Part shown: positions 1 to 12,599 of the stretch, in pieces
Layout of the letters: each line of letters opens with the position of its first letter
How positions within the stretch are numbered: the stretch's first letter is position 1
Assembly: GCA_010014835.2 (NCBI GenBank)
Contig: JAAAKB020000008.1
Coordinates: 4,395,463 to 4,441,544, forward strand
DNA length: 46,082 bases
Origin: Apostichopus leukothele
Taxonomy: Eukaryota; Echinodermata; Holothuroidea; Aspidochirotida; Stichopodidae
Reading direction: 5' to 3'
Program-made: the position numbers and the translations under genes
Notes under the pieces: model-generated
What the model was told of the DNA's origin: nothing
Seen by the model: only the letters and a program-made list of their open reading frames with translations
The model's database searches: none

Positions 1-26
1 ATATATATATATATATATATATATAG
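1..26. repeat. (AT)n microsatellite
   Basis: Uninterrupted AT dinucleotides at the window edge, probably continuing beyond it. Confidence 0.95.
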
Positions 27-3000
27 ATAGATGATATAGATATATGCAGATATATGCACGTATGTATCTCACGCCTTTCAGAAAAATCTTGTTAACTTTA
101 CATTAATTGAAGTCAATCAAAAAGTGTCTTTATAGCTAATTTTCTGATATTTCACAAAATATTAATAACAATGAATTAAAAGGGTGGCAGGATTTAGATT
201 TACAATGTGCAACATTCAATACTGACTAAAAAGACAACAATTATAACTTGAGTAAAAATATGTAGCGGTACCATAATCCAGGGGCAAAGTGAAAGGGAAG
301 TTGGGCTTTAGACCTGTTGGAAATCTTAAGCTGTGATTGATCATCAAGACATAGTCACTTTGACTCTTCCACCCCCTCCCCCAATCAATGACTTTATCCC
401 AATCCCCACCCTCACCCTTTGAATCTCACCTCAACTGAATTCCTCGTAACAAGCGTCAGGTTAGATGTTAAAACATGCCGATACAAGTGAACAGGTGTGC
501 CAGTTAGCCCTTGAAGAAGTGCCTGTTAGAAATTGAAATGTCAATCCTTTGAACTTTTATTCAATTTACATGCAAAGGCTGTTTATTAGGTAAACAGACG
601 TCAACTTAGAAAAGTAAGTTGCACAACCACTGAAATGCACCAGATGTTTTCAATAAAATCAGTGAATTATTTGGAAAATTAATAATTCAAATTTGCAAGG
701 ATGACATCCATATCTTTCATTATTATATAAGCAACCAAACATACATAAACTAATTTCTAAATTTTTAATGTTTCTGTATCACAATCTCTGCTTCCCATAC
801 ATAACCTAGGCCTTCCCGTAATTCTATTTTTGAAAATATAAGCTATTAAAATATGTCAGTACGCTTTTCCATTTTTAAATGGAATGTATCATTAGGTTTG
901 AATTTAGTTTCATTTCGCATTACACAATAAATTGTAAAGACCTTTCTTCTCTTTTGTGACGGTTATTCCCATCGGATATTCCTGCTGTTTCCAAAGATTA
1001 AAAAGGGCATATGTGAAAGATCATAAATATCTGCATTCTCTTCAGTTTTAGATTCCTTTCAGATTTCACTCTTTTCAAGTTACCAATTTTATTTTCCCCC
1101 TTAAATTCCTTTTAAACTTTCATCAAGATTTTCCCTGATAGCAGACTACTGAATGAAATCTCTGGGGACTTGCCCAGAGATACTCTAGCAGTGATTCTGC
1201 GCTCAGGCTGCTGTTGCGAGGGCTGTGGCAGGCATGTGTAACAACAAAGCCTTTTATCATACATGAGTAGCTTTCAATAGGACACTAAGGTAAGAGGAAT
1301 ACTGAAATTCCTTTCAAATTGTGCTGAATATAGGAAATGGACTGATATCTAGAGGGAATGATATCTTAATGAAAGGATTAAAGAATACAAGGACACAAGA
1401 AATTAGCCAGATAGGCCACTAGGGAGTAAGATATGGCATTAATTAAAACCACAAAGAGATACATACAGGTAGGAAATAACCCAAGACAGCTCTCGTTTTA
1501 TTTTGGTCTTGAACTCCAGTGCATCCACTGGGATTTAAATATATTGATACTTGAAAGAAAATCTTTTAGATGGAAAAGACAAAATTCACCTCGCGAGGAG
1601 GAAATACATCTGGTGTTAGCATTTTAAAATCCTTGTCAATTTTATCATATTTTCAAATGAATTTGACTTAAAATCTTCTGATGACAGCTTGTGGTCACTA
1701 TGAAGTTATAAATTAAACATTAGTTACCAAAATTAAAACTAATAACATGGAAGTTAGTAAGCCTTAACGGCAAAGTAAGAACTACAATAGGCCCTGTGTT
1801 GTATATTTATGTATTTAATCTCCAATCTTTATTATTTCAAAATTCGTCTTAAAAAAATTCAAATAATATTTTGAAGATTTAGCGATTTAACTAGTTAATC
1901 AGAATAGTGCAAAAGCAAACAAATTAATGATCATAATGTTTATCAGAAGCAAACACTCGCAACTAACATGTTTGGATATTAATTTGCATTGCTTATAGAG
2001 CTCATCAGTGTACAACATGTAATGTATAATTAAGTCAGAAATTAACTATAAACGTGGCAATAATGAGTGTGCTTAAGACAATAGAGTAGTCACATACATT
2101 TTGCCCCATGGCAGATGATAAGTCAACCACTAAAACAATGCATCTTCTAATTACAAGGATTCCAACATTGTGATAAATATTGTATTATCTTACTATACAA
2201 ATTTTACTATTTGGTTGGGAGTGCCCTGTGCCTCTAATAAAAATAAATAAATAGAAATAAAAAATATAAAAAACTTTGAGCTGTTAAAATATAATCCCCC
2301 TTTCCATGTTTCCCTTTCATTAAGAAGAAGAAACAAGATAATTATAAGTTAACTATTAATTAACATAGTTATTCCTTTGATTTTCACATATATCTTTCAA
2401 TTTATAATTTATGTGACTTTAATGTGTTACAGTCATAAAGTGCAAATCATTTGAACTAACAAGACTTTCAATCAACCAAATTGTTGTTATCCATTTTTTT
2501 AACCCAATTGTGACAGAGCTTCAATTTTTATTTTTTGACCTATAATTCTGCCTTACTAGTACTATACTACTGGGATGAATTATCACTGACATATGAGGGC
2601 ATATGCTACTACTCTTCCAACAGAAGATGCCCTACCATATCTTTGTCAGTTTGTACCTTGATACAGAGATGGCATGCTGGTCTATATTGTTCTGTTTGCT
2701 CAACATTTGTTATTAAGCCCTGGAATGAGCACGGTGGTAACTGACTCAGAACTTGATTCTCATCAAGGTCACATGTGTCTAGATATCACAAGTTTGAATT
2801 TGCAGTTTTAAGATTGTTGCCAAATTATAGTGTCTAGATGTTCAAAAACATCAGTTGCAATCTTTGAGGAGTGGTGGAACTTTAAATTGTGAAACAGTTG
2901 TGGAAGCTGGTCACAAAGGTAACTGAAGAAATTTTAGTTTTTGAGATGTTCAGTAAAAGTAGTTCTGAAATGGACATGTGTAGTGGAACGGACTTTGGAA

Positions 3001-6000
3001 GCGGAGTATCTCAAGACACTTCACTGTTGCTTTCTCGGCCAAATATAAGCCTGTACATGAAATGTCAATCATTTGGTAAGTATAATCTGCTATAAGGGTT
3101 TAAATTCAAGTGAATTGCAGTGGCATTGAAAAAAATTAATTTCCCATAATTACACAGTTTCATATTTTCTCCAGTTGGTAAGAAAAAAACAAACCAATAA
3201 CACTAGGCTTTGAGGAATGTTATTAAGGCTATATTTAAAGTTGTCAGATCATTTAAATGAGCTGAGAATATGCTCAAGATTTTAAACTGACCTTATTTTG
3301 ATTACTTATTCTTCATTCTTAACATGACAGGTGTCTGATTTATAGTGGCCGCCCAAAACTTCTCACCTCCAAAGTTTACATTAGCAGTGTCAAGTTGTTT
3401 GAAGAAAAAATAAGAAACCTTAATGTTGCACACTTAGGATTTTCTTCTTTTGTATTTGGTTTGAACTTCCTTTTTTTTTTCTCTTTTTGTGATAAGAAAT
3501 TTGTTATTTGTTTTTGTACAAACCTTCCTTTGCATGCCTGACAATATAAAACATTTTTCTGAACAAATAATAGAAAATAATTCCAAACTCCATTTAGGTA
3601 AAATATTAACCGCTTTTTCCTCATTTTCTATAGAAAAAGTAAACATATCTGACAAGCAGTATGTAAAATTTTATAGTTAATGTTTATTAAAAAAATAATT
3701 TCACCCTTAATAATCTTTTTGTAACCCTAATTATAACTGTGAATTGACATATTTTTAATTATTAAACATACCTTTTGAAATGGTACAAACTTTAGAGCAA
3801 GAAGAAATGTTAAAATTTAAAATATAATCAATTATGTGGAAATTGTATGCAAGCATTTTGGGTTTGGTCTAAGTTAAAAAGGGAACTGATCTGTGTAGAC
3901 CAAACTGAAAAGTATATTTCAGTGCTTCAACTTTTTAGTGTTTTTATTTCTCCAGTACTACTGTACTACAAATTTACTGTTTAAATAATTTACAAGAAAA
4001 CTACTTTTGTTCTGTTTATCTTACAATGTGCAATTTTCAAATAAGAAGACATAATTTTTTTCTTTAAAACCAAAAATGATTGTACTACAGTCACAAAATT
4101 TTGGCAATCAGTTTCTTTAACACATAAAAATACTTTTAATCATCTTAACCATATAATTAGCTAGACTAAAGTCAAAATTAGATCATGGCAACTGAGAATT
4201 ACAAAGATTTCAACAATGTATACGATCAGTATTTTTATTAAAGTTATCATATATTGCATAAATTTTAAATTAAGATGATGTAATGTCTCTTTTGATTAGG
4301 AGAAAACTGATCTTTCTAAAGCATTAAACTCCTTTTGGAACAACTTTTATGAATATCGTTATTATTTCAAAAGCCTTTAGAAAGTACTTTTTATCATCTT
4401 AAATATATTGTTAGCTTTGCATTTAAGTAAAAGATACTATAAAAGAAAAATACAAAAGCAAGATCCCAGTTATTAAGCAACTATTTTGAAATGATTTACA
4501 GAAACTTTTAGGATATTGATTAAACTCATATCTTATGGTATGGAATTGCTTGGAAAACAAAGTAATTTAAGTTTAGCAACAATATATTTTCTCTTAAATA
4601 ATAAGGGGACTGTATAGAATAAGGAATTTCAGTAATTGCAAGTTTGTCAAATGTTAAGCAAATGCCGCATTTGCATAGATTTGAAATTTAAAAAAAAATA
4701 GTTTTGCAGATTTGAAATAAAATAGAAAATAGTTTTGCCAACCATTCCATCAATCTGATTGATTGGTAGATAAAGTGTTGTGTGTTAATACAATGGGTTA
4801 GGATCTGTATTAGATTAAACTAAACTGGTGTTTACACATGAAGGACATTGCATATAAACTTGTTCCATGTTTTGATGAAGTATACTATATTATGCCTATG
4901 AAGTGGTCACCTTTTAAATCAGAGAGCAATTAAGAACTTGGAGCTCCTTGTGAATCCAGAGCTGTGAATCAACTTGGCTCTGGTTTCATTAGTTCAAGAT
5001 TTAACAGGAACCTTGCTGTCAGTACCAGTTGTATGTAAACAGTTCCAAAGTGAAATTTTTAAGGCAAGTTTCATAACTGGGGATTAAGTGCTCACAAGAT
5101 AGAATATTCAGTAGCATTTAAAAGGTCTTAAACACCATTGAAGTAAAGCAGTATTGCTGGTATATGAAATTGATAGAGGGTTTCAATTTAAAACTCTACA
5201 AAAGTTTTCCAAGTAAATAACACTTTTAATCATGCTTGGTGCAACAAAGCCATCATTGCTTACACATCTCGTCCTAAAACACAAATTTGGAACATCAATT
5301 ATATATTATTACACAGTTGGCCTACGACATTAAATTTAAAGGAAAGGAATAGTAAATTATTGCACTATCAAAAACAAGATAAACAAAGAAATATCTTAAA
5401 TTCTTAATTAAAGAAACGATTTGCTTTTGTATTTCGTTCCAAATTATTGTCCACACAGTTTATAGAAAAGAGTAAAACCAAATACAAGCAAAACTGCAAC
5501 AAACAACTGTATTATGCAAAAGTTTATTAATTTGAATAATTGTTGACATCATTAGTATTACTTTTTATTTCTTTACTGTTTACTTTTAACCTTCAGAGTG
5601 CTTAACTATCATTATGAAGAAATCTTAAAGTTAAATCTATGTTTCTTGAGTTAATATAAATCTACTGTTGAATGACAAATTTTTATTGTAAAAGGGTTTT
5701 ATTCTTTGTTAAACCTATACTTTTATATCATTATTGACAGGATTGTCTTTAATTTAGTGCATGTCATTTTACATGACATAGTTTAGTTGTTGCAAATGAT
5801 GCAAGAAATAAATGTATAAAATGAAAAAAGATTGCCATTTTCACTTTGAGGATGTGTGTATTGTGGTAGCTAGGGGAACTCTCTGAATTACAAGAGATCT
5901 GTTAAGTAGGGGCATATTAAGTTATTTTTACAGATGAAAAACTAAAAAAAAACAACAACTCAAATAAAGGACCCCTGACAGTGATTTGAGCTAATCAGTT

Positions 6001-7200
6001 TAATTAGTGAGTATTTAATGAAGAAGCCATTTCAATTTTTTCCTTTTCAGTAAACTTGAAGGTTATTCCAACTTTCTGTAGAATTTCAGAATCAAAGCAA
6101 TATATAGAAACATGTTAAAAAAAAGATACTCTCTTTTATTATGCAAATAGTCTATCTGAAATGTTCAGCCTTGTTGCTGACAAGTTTTATTCACATTGTT
6201 GTCTCAGTTGAAGGAAATGAACACTTGTTTTTTTTTCATGTCACAATATTACCAAATGCAGCATTCATACCAATTCTTTGTTTGGGTGATTAAAAATGAT
6301 TAAAATAAGACAAACTTTGTTGTTGTTGTAGTGTCAACTAATGATATTAAAGTGTAAATTACTCAATAAATACATCATGGTCAGACAACAGCTAACAATA
6401 GAAAAGCTGATTGTGCAATAATGATACAAAATCTATATCATTTGAATTAGAAGCAAATGAGTCACTAAAGAATTCTACTTTTAGGCTACCAATATAAAAA
6501 ATAAACCATTTCTTATATCTCTACTCTGAAGTTGTTTGAGCCACAACACCAAACAAGTATATTATCACACTATGAATGTATGAATGGGAATTTATTTTCT
6601 CACATTTTTGAAGAATATATCCACATATTAATATATATGGTATATTCGTTCATTGCATGAAAATAACTCTCCTTCAAACAAAAAGTAGTGGAAATTGTTT
6701 ATTGATCAAATCATCTCCATTTATAACCCTAATTTTTTCATGGAAGTTATGATCTGGCTTCCTTGATTAAAATTCAGCCCAGTTAAGGGAAGGTAATCGT
6801 AAGTCATTGTGCGAGATTGATATACTACAGAATAATAGAAACATTTTGTACTTTTGCATCATGAATTTAAATTGCTGTCTTATTGCATGGACTATATAGT
6901 AAAAGCCCAGACAATTACAAAGAAAAGGTCTTCTAATGTAAGTGTTTTGGCAAGGTGAACTTCAAAGTTTTATTCATAACAAATGTATTTAAGTCCCCCC
7001 TCCCCCACCACTTTGGTGAGATGAGACTGCCTGCATTATAGAATGTTGTAAGTCTTTAGTGTTAAAGTTGTATTAATGGTTGCAACAATCCAGGGACTTT
7101 GCAAAATGCTTGCCACTTAGTGGATGTCACTTGTTTCACAATGTTTCTTAACCTGTTTTTTTTTTTCTTGTCTTTTCCATTCCTTCCATTTGCCCCACTC
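1..7200. other. AT-rich intergenic stretch, no gene seen
   Basis: Starts with an (AT)n microsatellite. The longest open frames are under 90 codons, with no recognisable domain, and match what AT-rich random sequence gives. I saw no splice-bounded exon with a known protein match and no RNA gene. An A/T-only low-complexity patch lies near 2237-2275. Confidence 0.6.
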
Positions 7201-7254
7201 CCCCCCCCCCCTTTTTTTGGCTACTTTTCTATTTTGTTAGCTTACCTAGTTACT

Positions 7255-7420
7255 ACTGTCATGACCATGTGTCTGTCTGTACATTTGTCTGTCAACATTG
7301 GTTGAAAAGCTACAACTTTTATCAGACTTGGGGAGGTTACCACATATATTACCAGGGTGAATATTTCAGCAACAAAAATTAGGTCAAAGGTCATTTGGGG
7401 TTATGAGAGGTTAATCATTG
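7255..7420 (-). repeat. single diverged copy of a dispersed repeat carrying AGGTCAAAGGTCA
   Basis: Read on the plus strand: a GTCTGTCTGT stretch, then CAACTTTTATCAGACTTGG, then AGGTCAAAGGTCATTTGG. The reverse complement of the tandem array at 37440-37800 carries the same AAAGGTCATTTGG core in a similar order, which supports one repeat family present at both sites in opposite orientation. No coding capacity. The class of mobile element is unknown. Confidence 0.5.
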
Positions 7421-7724
7421 AAGTAGCTCACAAATAATTACTTAACACTTTTCCATTGCATTTTGTGTGATGTGATCTAAACATTTAGTGGCAGAGTTTT
7501 ACAACATTGTTTCTTAACCTTTTCCACTACTACACAAGTAAGCAATGGAAAATATTAATAATAAAAGTTTGCACCCTATTACCAGCTGTGGATTGATGGT
7601 TATGTGCATTAGACGTCAGAGTTAACTGTTTACGCATATCATGGCAGTGGTTTCAGCAAATCAACAGATCAACCAACTATTATTTTCCAGTGTTTTTTCG
7701 TTGTTGAGACCTCTTTTATTTTTT

Positions 7725-7835
7725 TCTTTCTTTTCCATTTCTTTTCTTGTCTTGTCTTTTCTTGTCTTTTCATTTGATCTTTTCTTTTCTTTTGATCTCT
7801 TCTTTTCTTCTCTCTTTTATTTCTCTTTCAAGTGT
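7725..7835. repeat. polypyrimidine low-complexity tract
   Basis: Long run made almost only of TTTTCTTGTC and TTTTCTTTT words. The plus-strand open frame across it (phenylalanine, serine and leucine only) is an artefact of composition. Confidence 0.9.
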
Positions 7836-8176
7836 AGATTTAAAACTGAAATTAACATTTTGCCCACCCCCCCCCCAAACAAAAATTGTGCACTATAAAG
7901 GTATTCCTTTTTTATATTGGTAGATCTGAGGATGAAATACCCACTTTGTATTAATGTAACATCTTTGTATAGGTTTAACTTTAACATCAAATCAGTACAC
8001 ATTTAGAAAGTTTGTAAAGATTCATTGTTTGTTGTCCATTGTGCAATAAGTACAGCTTGCTTGATATCAATTATAACAACATACGCTATTTGGTACTATA
8101 TTTTAACTGTTCTGAGGTACATGGTGTGTTTTCAAGTTGTCTAACTTGAAATCATCGAGTTGGCAACAAAATATAA

Positions 8177-8456
8177 TCATAATCAGCAGTTATTTCATAA
8201 TCAGCAGTTACTTTTACACACCTAAGCGACCACTAATGTGGGAGAAGCCCGCAAGGGCTTATGGATTACATCTTACTCGTCAGGTGGCTTCCGATTCAAC
8301 ATTTAAACTCAAATTTGGAATCTTTTCAATTTGGAAAGTCATTTCAGATGGAAAAACCCTAGATTGCTCTTGGATGAAAAACCCACCTTTACCTGCCGAT
8401 TGCTAAGCATCATTGCTTCAAATGCCACCGCCTTTATCCACTCGGCCACAGCATAC
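8177..8456 (-). mobile_element. tRNA-derived SINE (minus strand)
   Basis: On the minus strand the head (8456 to 8382) reads like a tRNA of the Leu/Ser type: GCTGTGGCCGAGTGGATAA is a clear A box with the long-variable-arm tRNA layout. The B-box region (ATCGGCAGGTAAAGG) has decayed. A body of about 160 bases follows, containing a perfect 6-bp hairpin, AAGCCC-TTGC-GGGCTT (8245-8260). The 3' end is a tandem duplication of AACTGCTGATTATGA (8195-8210 and 8177-8192), like the short tail repeats at many SINE 3' ends. No target-site duplication is evident. The family was not named from memory; a tRNA pseudogene with unrelated flanking DNA is the alternative. Confidence 0.65.
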
Positions 8457-8955
8457 TTCTTAAAAGGTGTAAGTTCTAAGGCATTGTCAAACAAAGATGC
8501 CGAGGGTAGTGGTAACTTTAACACTCACACCTTATTGGATAAAGTGGTATAGGTAAAACAAACTTTGAATCACACCAAAGTTGCATCAAAAGCTTAGAAA
8601 CTGTAAAGTGACTGCTGTAGAGCCAAACAGTGACTGAACTGGGGCCAAAAAAGTTTCATACGATGTTACGGCAAGAACAACCATAGTACCAGAAAAACTG
8701 ACATTCAATTATTTTCATGTTCAGACATACTGGAGTAACTTTAAAAACAAATACTGTGTAAATTAATGGCAATTTTTTTTGTCAGGTAGAATATAATATT
8801 GTATGTCAACAATTCAAATTTATCTAACAACAATTGCAGAGTTATTGTCTGCATGAGTTCAATTTTGAGAATTTGAAAAATAGATAAACAGCTATATTTC
8901 AAAGAAGCCAACATCTTTCTTTGATACATGTTCAAAATGAACGGGCAAATCTCAA

Positions 8956-9003
8956 GTTTTTGAGCTCAAGTCTCAAGTCACTGTAGCTTAGTGACTCAAA
9001 AAC
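8956..9003. repeat. short imperfect foldback
   Basis: GTTTTTGAG at 8956-8964 pairs with CTCAAAAAC at 8995-9003. Between them AGTCACT pairs with AGTGACT across a 7-base loop, sharing two bases with the outer arm. No flanking duplication seen. Confidence 0.5.
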
Positions 9004-10084
9004 TCACTTGTACATGAAAAAAGCCAATAGAAATACATGTACAGTGCAGTTTATTTTCTACATCATGTAGATCTGTTTGTCTATATTAATCATTAAGGTA
9101 TAGTGCATAATAATAAGAAGGAAACATTTTCCTTATCAAAGTAATTTGCATGTTGCTAATCTTATCAACATTTCAACCACCAATAATGAATTATTATGAA
9201 CTTTGTTTTAAATAAAACGATTTGAAATTTTTTAAGGCTTGTGTCTTTTGAATTTCGAATAGATATTTAAAAGAAATATAAAAAAAATTTGACAATGCCA
9301 TAGTGAATGTAAAAAAAACCTCCTTTATGAAATAAATGCCATTACCAGCTGGATGTTATGAAGAAACAAGAAAAGACACTGAATGGATAAGGTACCATCA
9401 ACTGAGACTTTAGCTTTAAACTATCGCTATTCTTCATTTGTTTAGAGCTGGAACATCAGACTAAAAGTGAAAAAATTCAAAATAGTACACTAACCAGTGG
9501 ACAACACTATATTAAAAAAGTAAAAATTAAATATAAGAATTTCACATCAACTTGTGCGATGAAGAGTTAGTAGCTAATCTGAAAGAACTGACATAGTAGG
9601 TCCTTGCAAAGTCCTTGTCATAGTACATACTATTTATGCATTGAGTTTAGAGCAAATGTTAAATGTGTCAATCTCTTTTGAAGAAATCTTCTCACGTGCA
9701 GATATTTGGTACCCTTTGCCCAACATCCAAATGTTCAGTTTTCTTCATATCGTTGTATGTAGAATCATGTTATGAAATACATGTTCAAATCTTTGAAACA
9801 GATGGTATCGGGCCATCATCTCATTGTGTACTGCATGTGTGATGGACGTTAGTTTGTGCTCTCAATTGAAGTTAATGCTGCAATATATAGATACTGTGAG
9901 TATGAATGTTGTGTAGATCTTGCAGGCAAAGTGCTTTATTTTTAAGAACAAACACTTTCGGTCATAATATCATCAAGTCCTTCAAGGCAGCTTCATGTCA
10001 AGTTTCAGTCACAAAGTGATGTAAATCGAATTTCACCTCAATTCCGAGTCGCAGAACTCACCGTTTGTGTGTAGTTAACAGAAA

Positions 10085-10330
10085 TCTTATCAGATATAGC
10101 ATTGTTTATTCCTCAATATGAAATATGCACTAATCCTTAGCATATGAGTTAACATGAACTGGATTGTTTATTAGAGTTAACATGGACTAGTCCCTTGTAT
10201 GGGAGATAGCAACTTGCACAAGATGGGCCCGTGGTTTTTGGTATTAGAGTAAACATGCACTAGGGCATCCCTTAAGTATGATAGTTAGCATGCACAAGAT
10301 TGTTCTCTTTCCTTCCCCCATCCCCTGCTC
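10085..10330. repeat. degenerate direct repeat
   Basis: The phrases GTTAACATGAACTGGATTG, GTTAACATGGACTAG, GTAAACATGCACTAGG and GTTAGCATGCACAAGATTG recur at uneven spacing of about 30 to 90 bases. They look like an old tandem array that has diverged. No coding capacity. Confidence 0.45.
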
Positions 10331-11006
10331 CCCCTAAATTAACATATCCTTGTCATAGGAATCATGTGAGTATATCTTTGGTATTAAAGTTATTCTTGTG
10401 AATTTGTCATTCAACAACTTTAACTTCTCACAAATGTACTTATCAAAATAAAAACATTTCCAAGTAAATTCTTAAAGATTGGAAAAAGATGTTAAGTTAC
10501 CTAAGTATTTTGTCCGATGCATTAATGAGTATGAGTATTTTTGACTTTGTCCTTTTGCTTTGTTCCTTTTTACTAAGGGTTTTTTTTTTCTCTTACCGAT
10601 AATTAGGTATACCATATTACAAACAAGTGCCAAAACAAGCTATTCTGTATGTATTTAAAAAGTTTTTTACTTTTCCTTGAGTGTAAAGTTTTTGTAACCA
10701 AACTTTATAAATTCCTTCATACAAAGTAAATTTATTGCTTGATTTATTACACAGATTTGCATATTTTGTGAACACAAAGAGGGAAAAGCCATTAGTGAAG
10801 TGAAAGATTTCACTTGAGAAGATGGGTTTAGGTTAACTCTTCCTTCATCTAACAGGTTTTAAAATTGCCGTTGTATTTGGGCTAGAATGAGATGTTGAGC
10901 AAAAATTTGCATTTGAAAGACAAAAAAGAATTAGACCACAGAGCAACATCTCGTTAGTGTTTTTATGTCAATTGTGCGTTTCTTTTGTTGCAGAATTTTG
11001 AAAAAA

Positions 11007-11043
11007 ATATATATATATATATCTATATATATAAGAGAGAGAG
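11007..11043. repeat. (AT)n followed by (GA)n
   Basis: AT dinucleotides with one interruption (ATCTAT), then GAGAGAGA. It sits about 200 bases left of a GC-rich patch. Confidence 0.9.
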
Positions 11044-11239
11044 AAGGGAAATAAAAAAAAAACCTGAGAGAGCGCTTGCTCTACTATTGATTAAATTCCT
11101 TTGCTGTTACTGAACCAAAAATCTTGTTAAAGAGATCCATTTTGCCAGCAGCTAGAGAAGAGAGCTGTAGAACTGTTTAATATGACTAATGCTCTTGGCT
11201 ACTAGCAATCAGTGAGCCTATAGGTCTGCTTATACGCAG

Positions 11240-11640
11240 TGACTCTACGACCAGAATTGCACTGTTACTCCCGTTAACGAGTCGGTGAGACGAACCGCTC
11301 AGAGCCTGTGTCTTAATCTGATTGAAAGCAACTCCCCGGCCTTAATTCAAGTAGGAAACGCTTGGGCCAATACACACACAAAGCACAAATTGTCGCTAAT
11401 TAATTCTCCCCTGCCCAACGAGGTTGGATTTGCATCGGGCGGGGGATGTCGGCGTTTCTCATCTATCTGCGAGAGGTCGGATGCTGGCAGAAACGAAGGC
11501 ATGTGGCACAGTCAATGTGCACCACCGGTATCAATTATGCAGGAAGTTGACTCGCTAGTGTAGTCTTCGACTGAGACACTCGCAAACCCAGCAGAGGAAT
11601 CGGAAAAAAGGAGTTAACGCTGAAGCAATGGTGATCATGC
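11240..11640. promoter_or_regulatory. GC- and CpG-rich patch, candidate promoter or enhancer
   Basis: After 11 kb of AT-rich DNA the composition changes sharply. Many CpGs are visible (GAGTCGGTGAGACGAACCG; GCATCGGGCGGGGGATGTCG), along with an ATTTGCAT octamer-like motif near 11428 and a homeodomain-type CTAATTAATT near 11397. The plus-strand open frame across it begins at GTG and matches no family known to me, so I do not call it a gene. It could be a CpG-type promoter, a conserved regulatory element or a 5' untranslated exon. Confidence 0.3.
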
Positions 11641-12210
11641 TTGTTAATTCACTGAGAGAGCTGATTCTGAACTAAGCTCTGTGTATGCTGCGTTATGATA
11701 GTGTGTGGTAATCTTGGATGATGGACTGCCTGCCCTAAAATCTCTCCACATGTGATGGTCGTCGGTTCTACAGTGCTACTACTACAGCTATGGGCTGAGT
11801 ATATTGTCAACACTGCAGTCATGGATGATGTTGATGATGGCTGCAATAATAAGCCTGCTACATATCATACATGCTGTATGGTTTACTACGCTGGTTTCCA
11901 GAAACTGGTCTAGATCGTATTATATCTGAAGGGGTTATACATACGCAGAGTTCCATATCCTCACTGGTTATTGAAGGATCTTTGTTCATTCTCGTGGGCA
12001 GAGAAGAGCTAAAGAAGGTCTCCAAATTGAGAGTGAAAAAAGGTAAGGCCACGGAAAAAAACAAAAGAAGATGCATTCGAAAGCAAGTAGGCGGCTGAAG
12101 TTCTTCACTAGTATATTAACGGCTGGACGCTGGGGTTATCACTCTCCGATCAAACCATGGTGCAGGGCCAATACTACAAACGAAACCTTCTAACACAACA
12201 TACTTCCTTA

Positions 12211-12377
12211 CAGTTCCATAGTTGTTATTTACAAAGCATATGGAATGTAAAGAAGTATGTGTTGTAGTTGGGGAAGTAAACATCACTAAAAATGGACAAC
12301 TGGGATGTCACAGACTGCAGACATTAACTACTTACTACTTGAGGTGGCGGAAATCTTGTGCAGACTGCTCTTCCAAG
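12211..12377 (+). CDS. weak candidate exon, unknown protein
   Basis: I do not recognise this. A pyrimidine-rich acceptor-like site ends at TTACAG (about 12208-12213). A stop codon lies upstream in frame, and an ATG at 12240 opens MECKEVCVVVGEVNITKNG and continues to SCADCSSK, where CCAAG|GTAACG could act as a donor at 12377. The open frame continues past it to 12560. It is cysteine-rich with an NIT glycosylation-type triplet but no signal peptide. Splice-like signals in AT-rich DNA are common, so chance is the leading alternative. Confidence 0.15.
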
Positions 12378-12599
12378 GTAACGTGTATCTCACCACTTCT
12401 TTTAAGAACTTATTTAACTTATTTAAGAGTGATTAAACCCCCAAAAAATACTGGTTTCATCCACTGGCAAGATTTTGGGGCGGGGTTCATGATTTTTCAT
12501 AGCACAGAAATATCCCAAAAATTGAACAAAACCCATTTAAGAACTGGCACAATTCCTTAACATCTGTATAGAAGAGCATTTTAAAAATAGAATGGGCCG

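Noticed and set aside
7641-7898. Frame rich in Phe, Ser and Leu that looks like a membrane protein
   Set aside because: Translation of a polypyrimidine tract; composition artefact.
8339-8524. 61-codon minus-strand frame
   Set aside because: Lies over the tRNA-like head of a SINE; translation is incidental.
11285-11563. 92-codon plus-strand frame in the CpG-rich patch
   Set aside because: Begins at GTG, has no recognisable domain and is explained by GC-rich composition with few stops.
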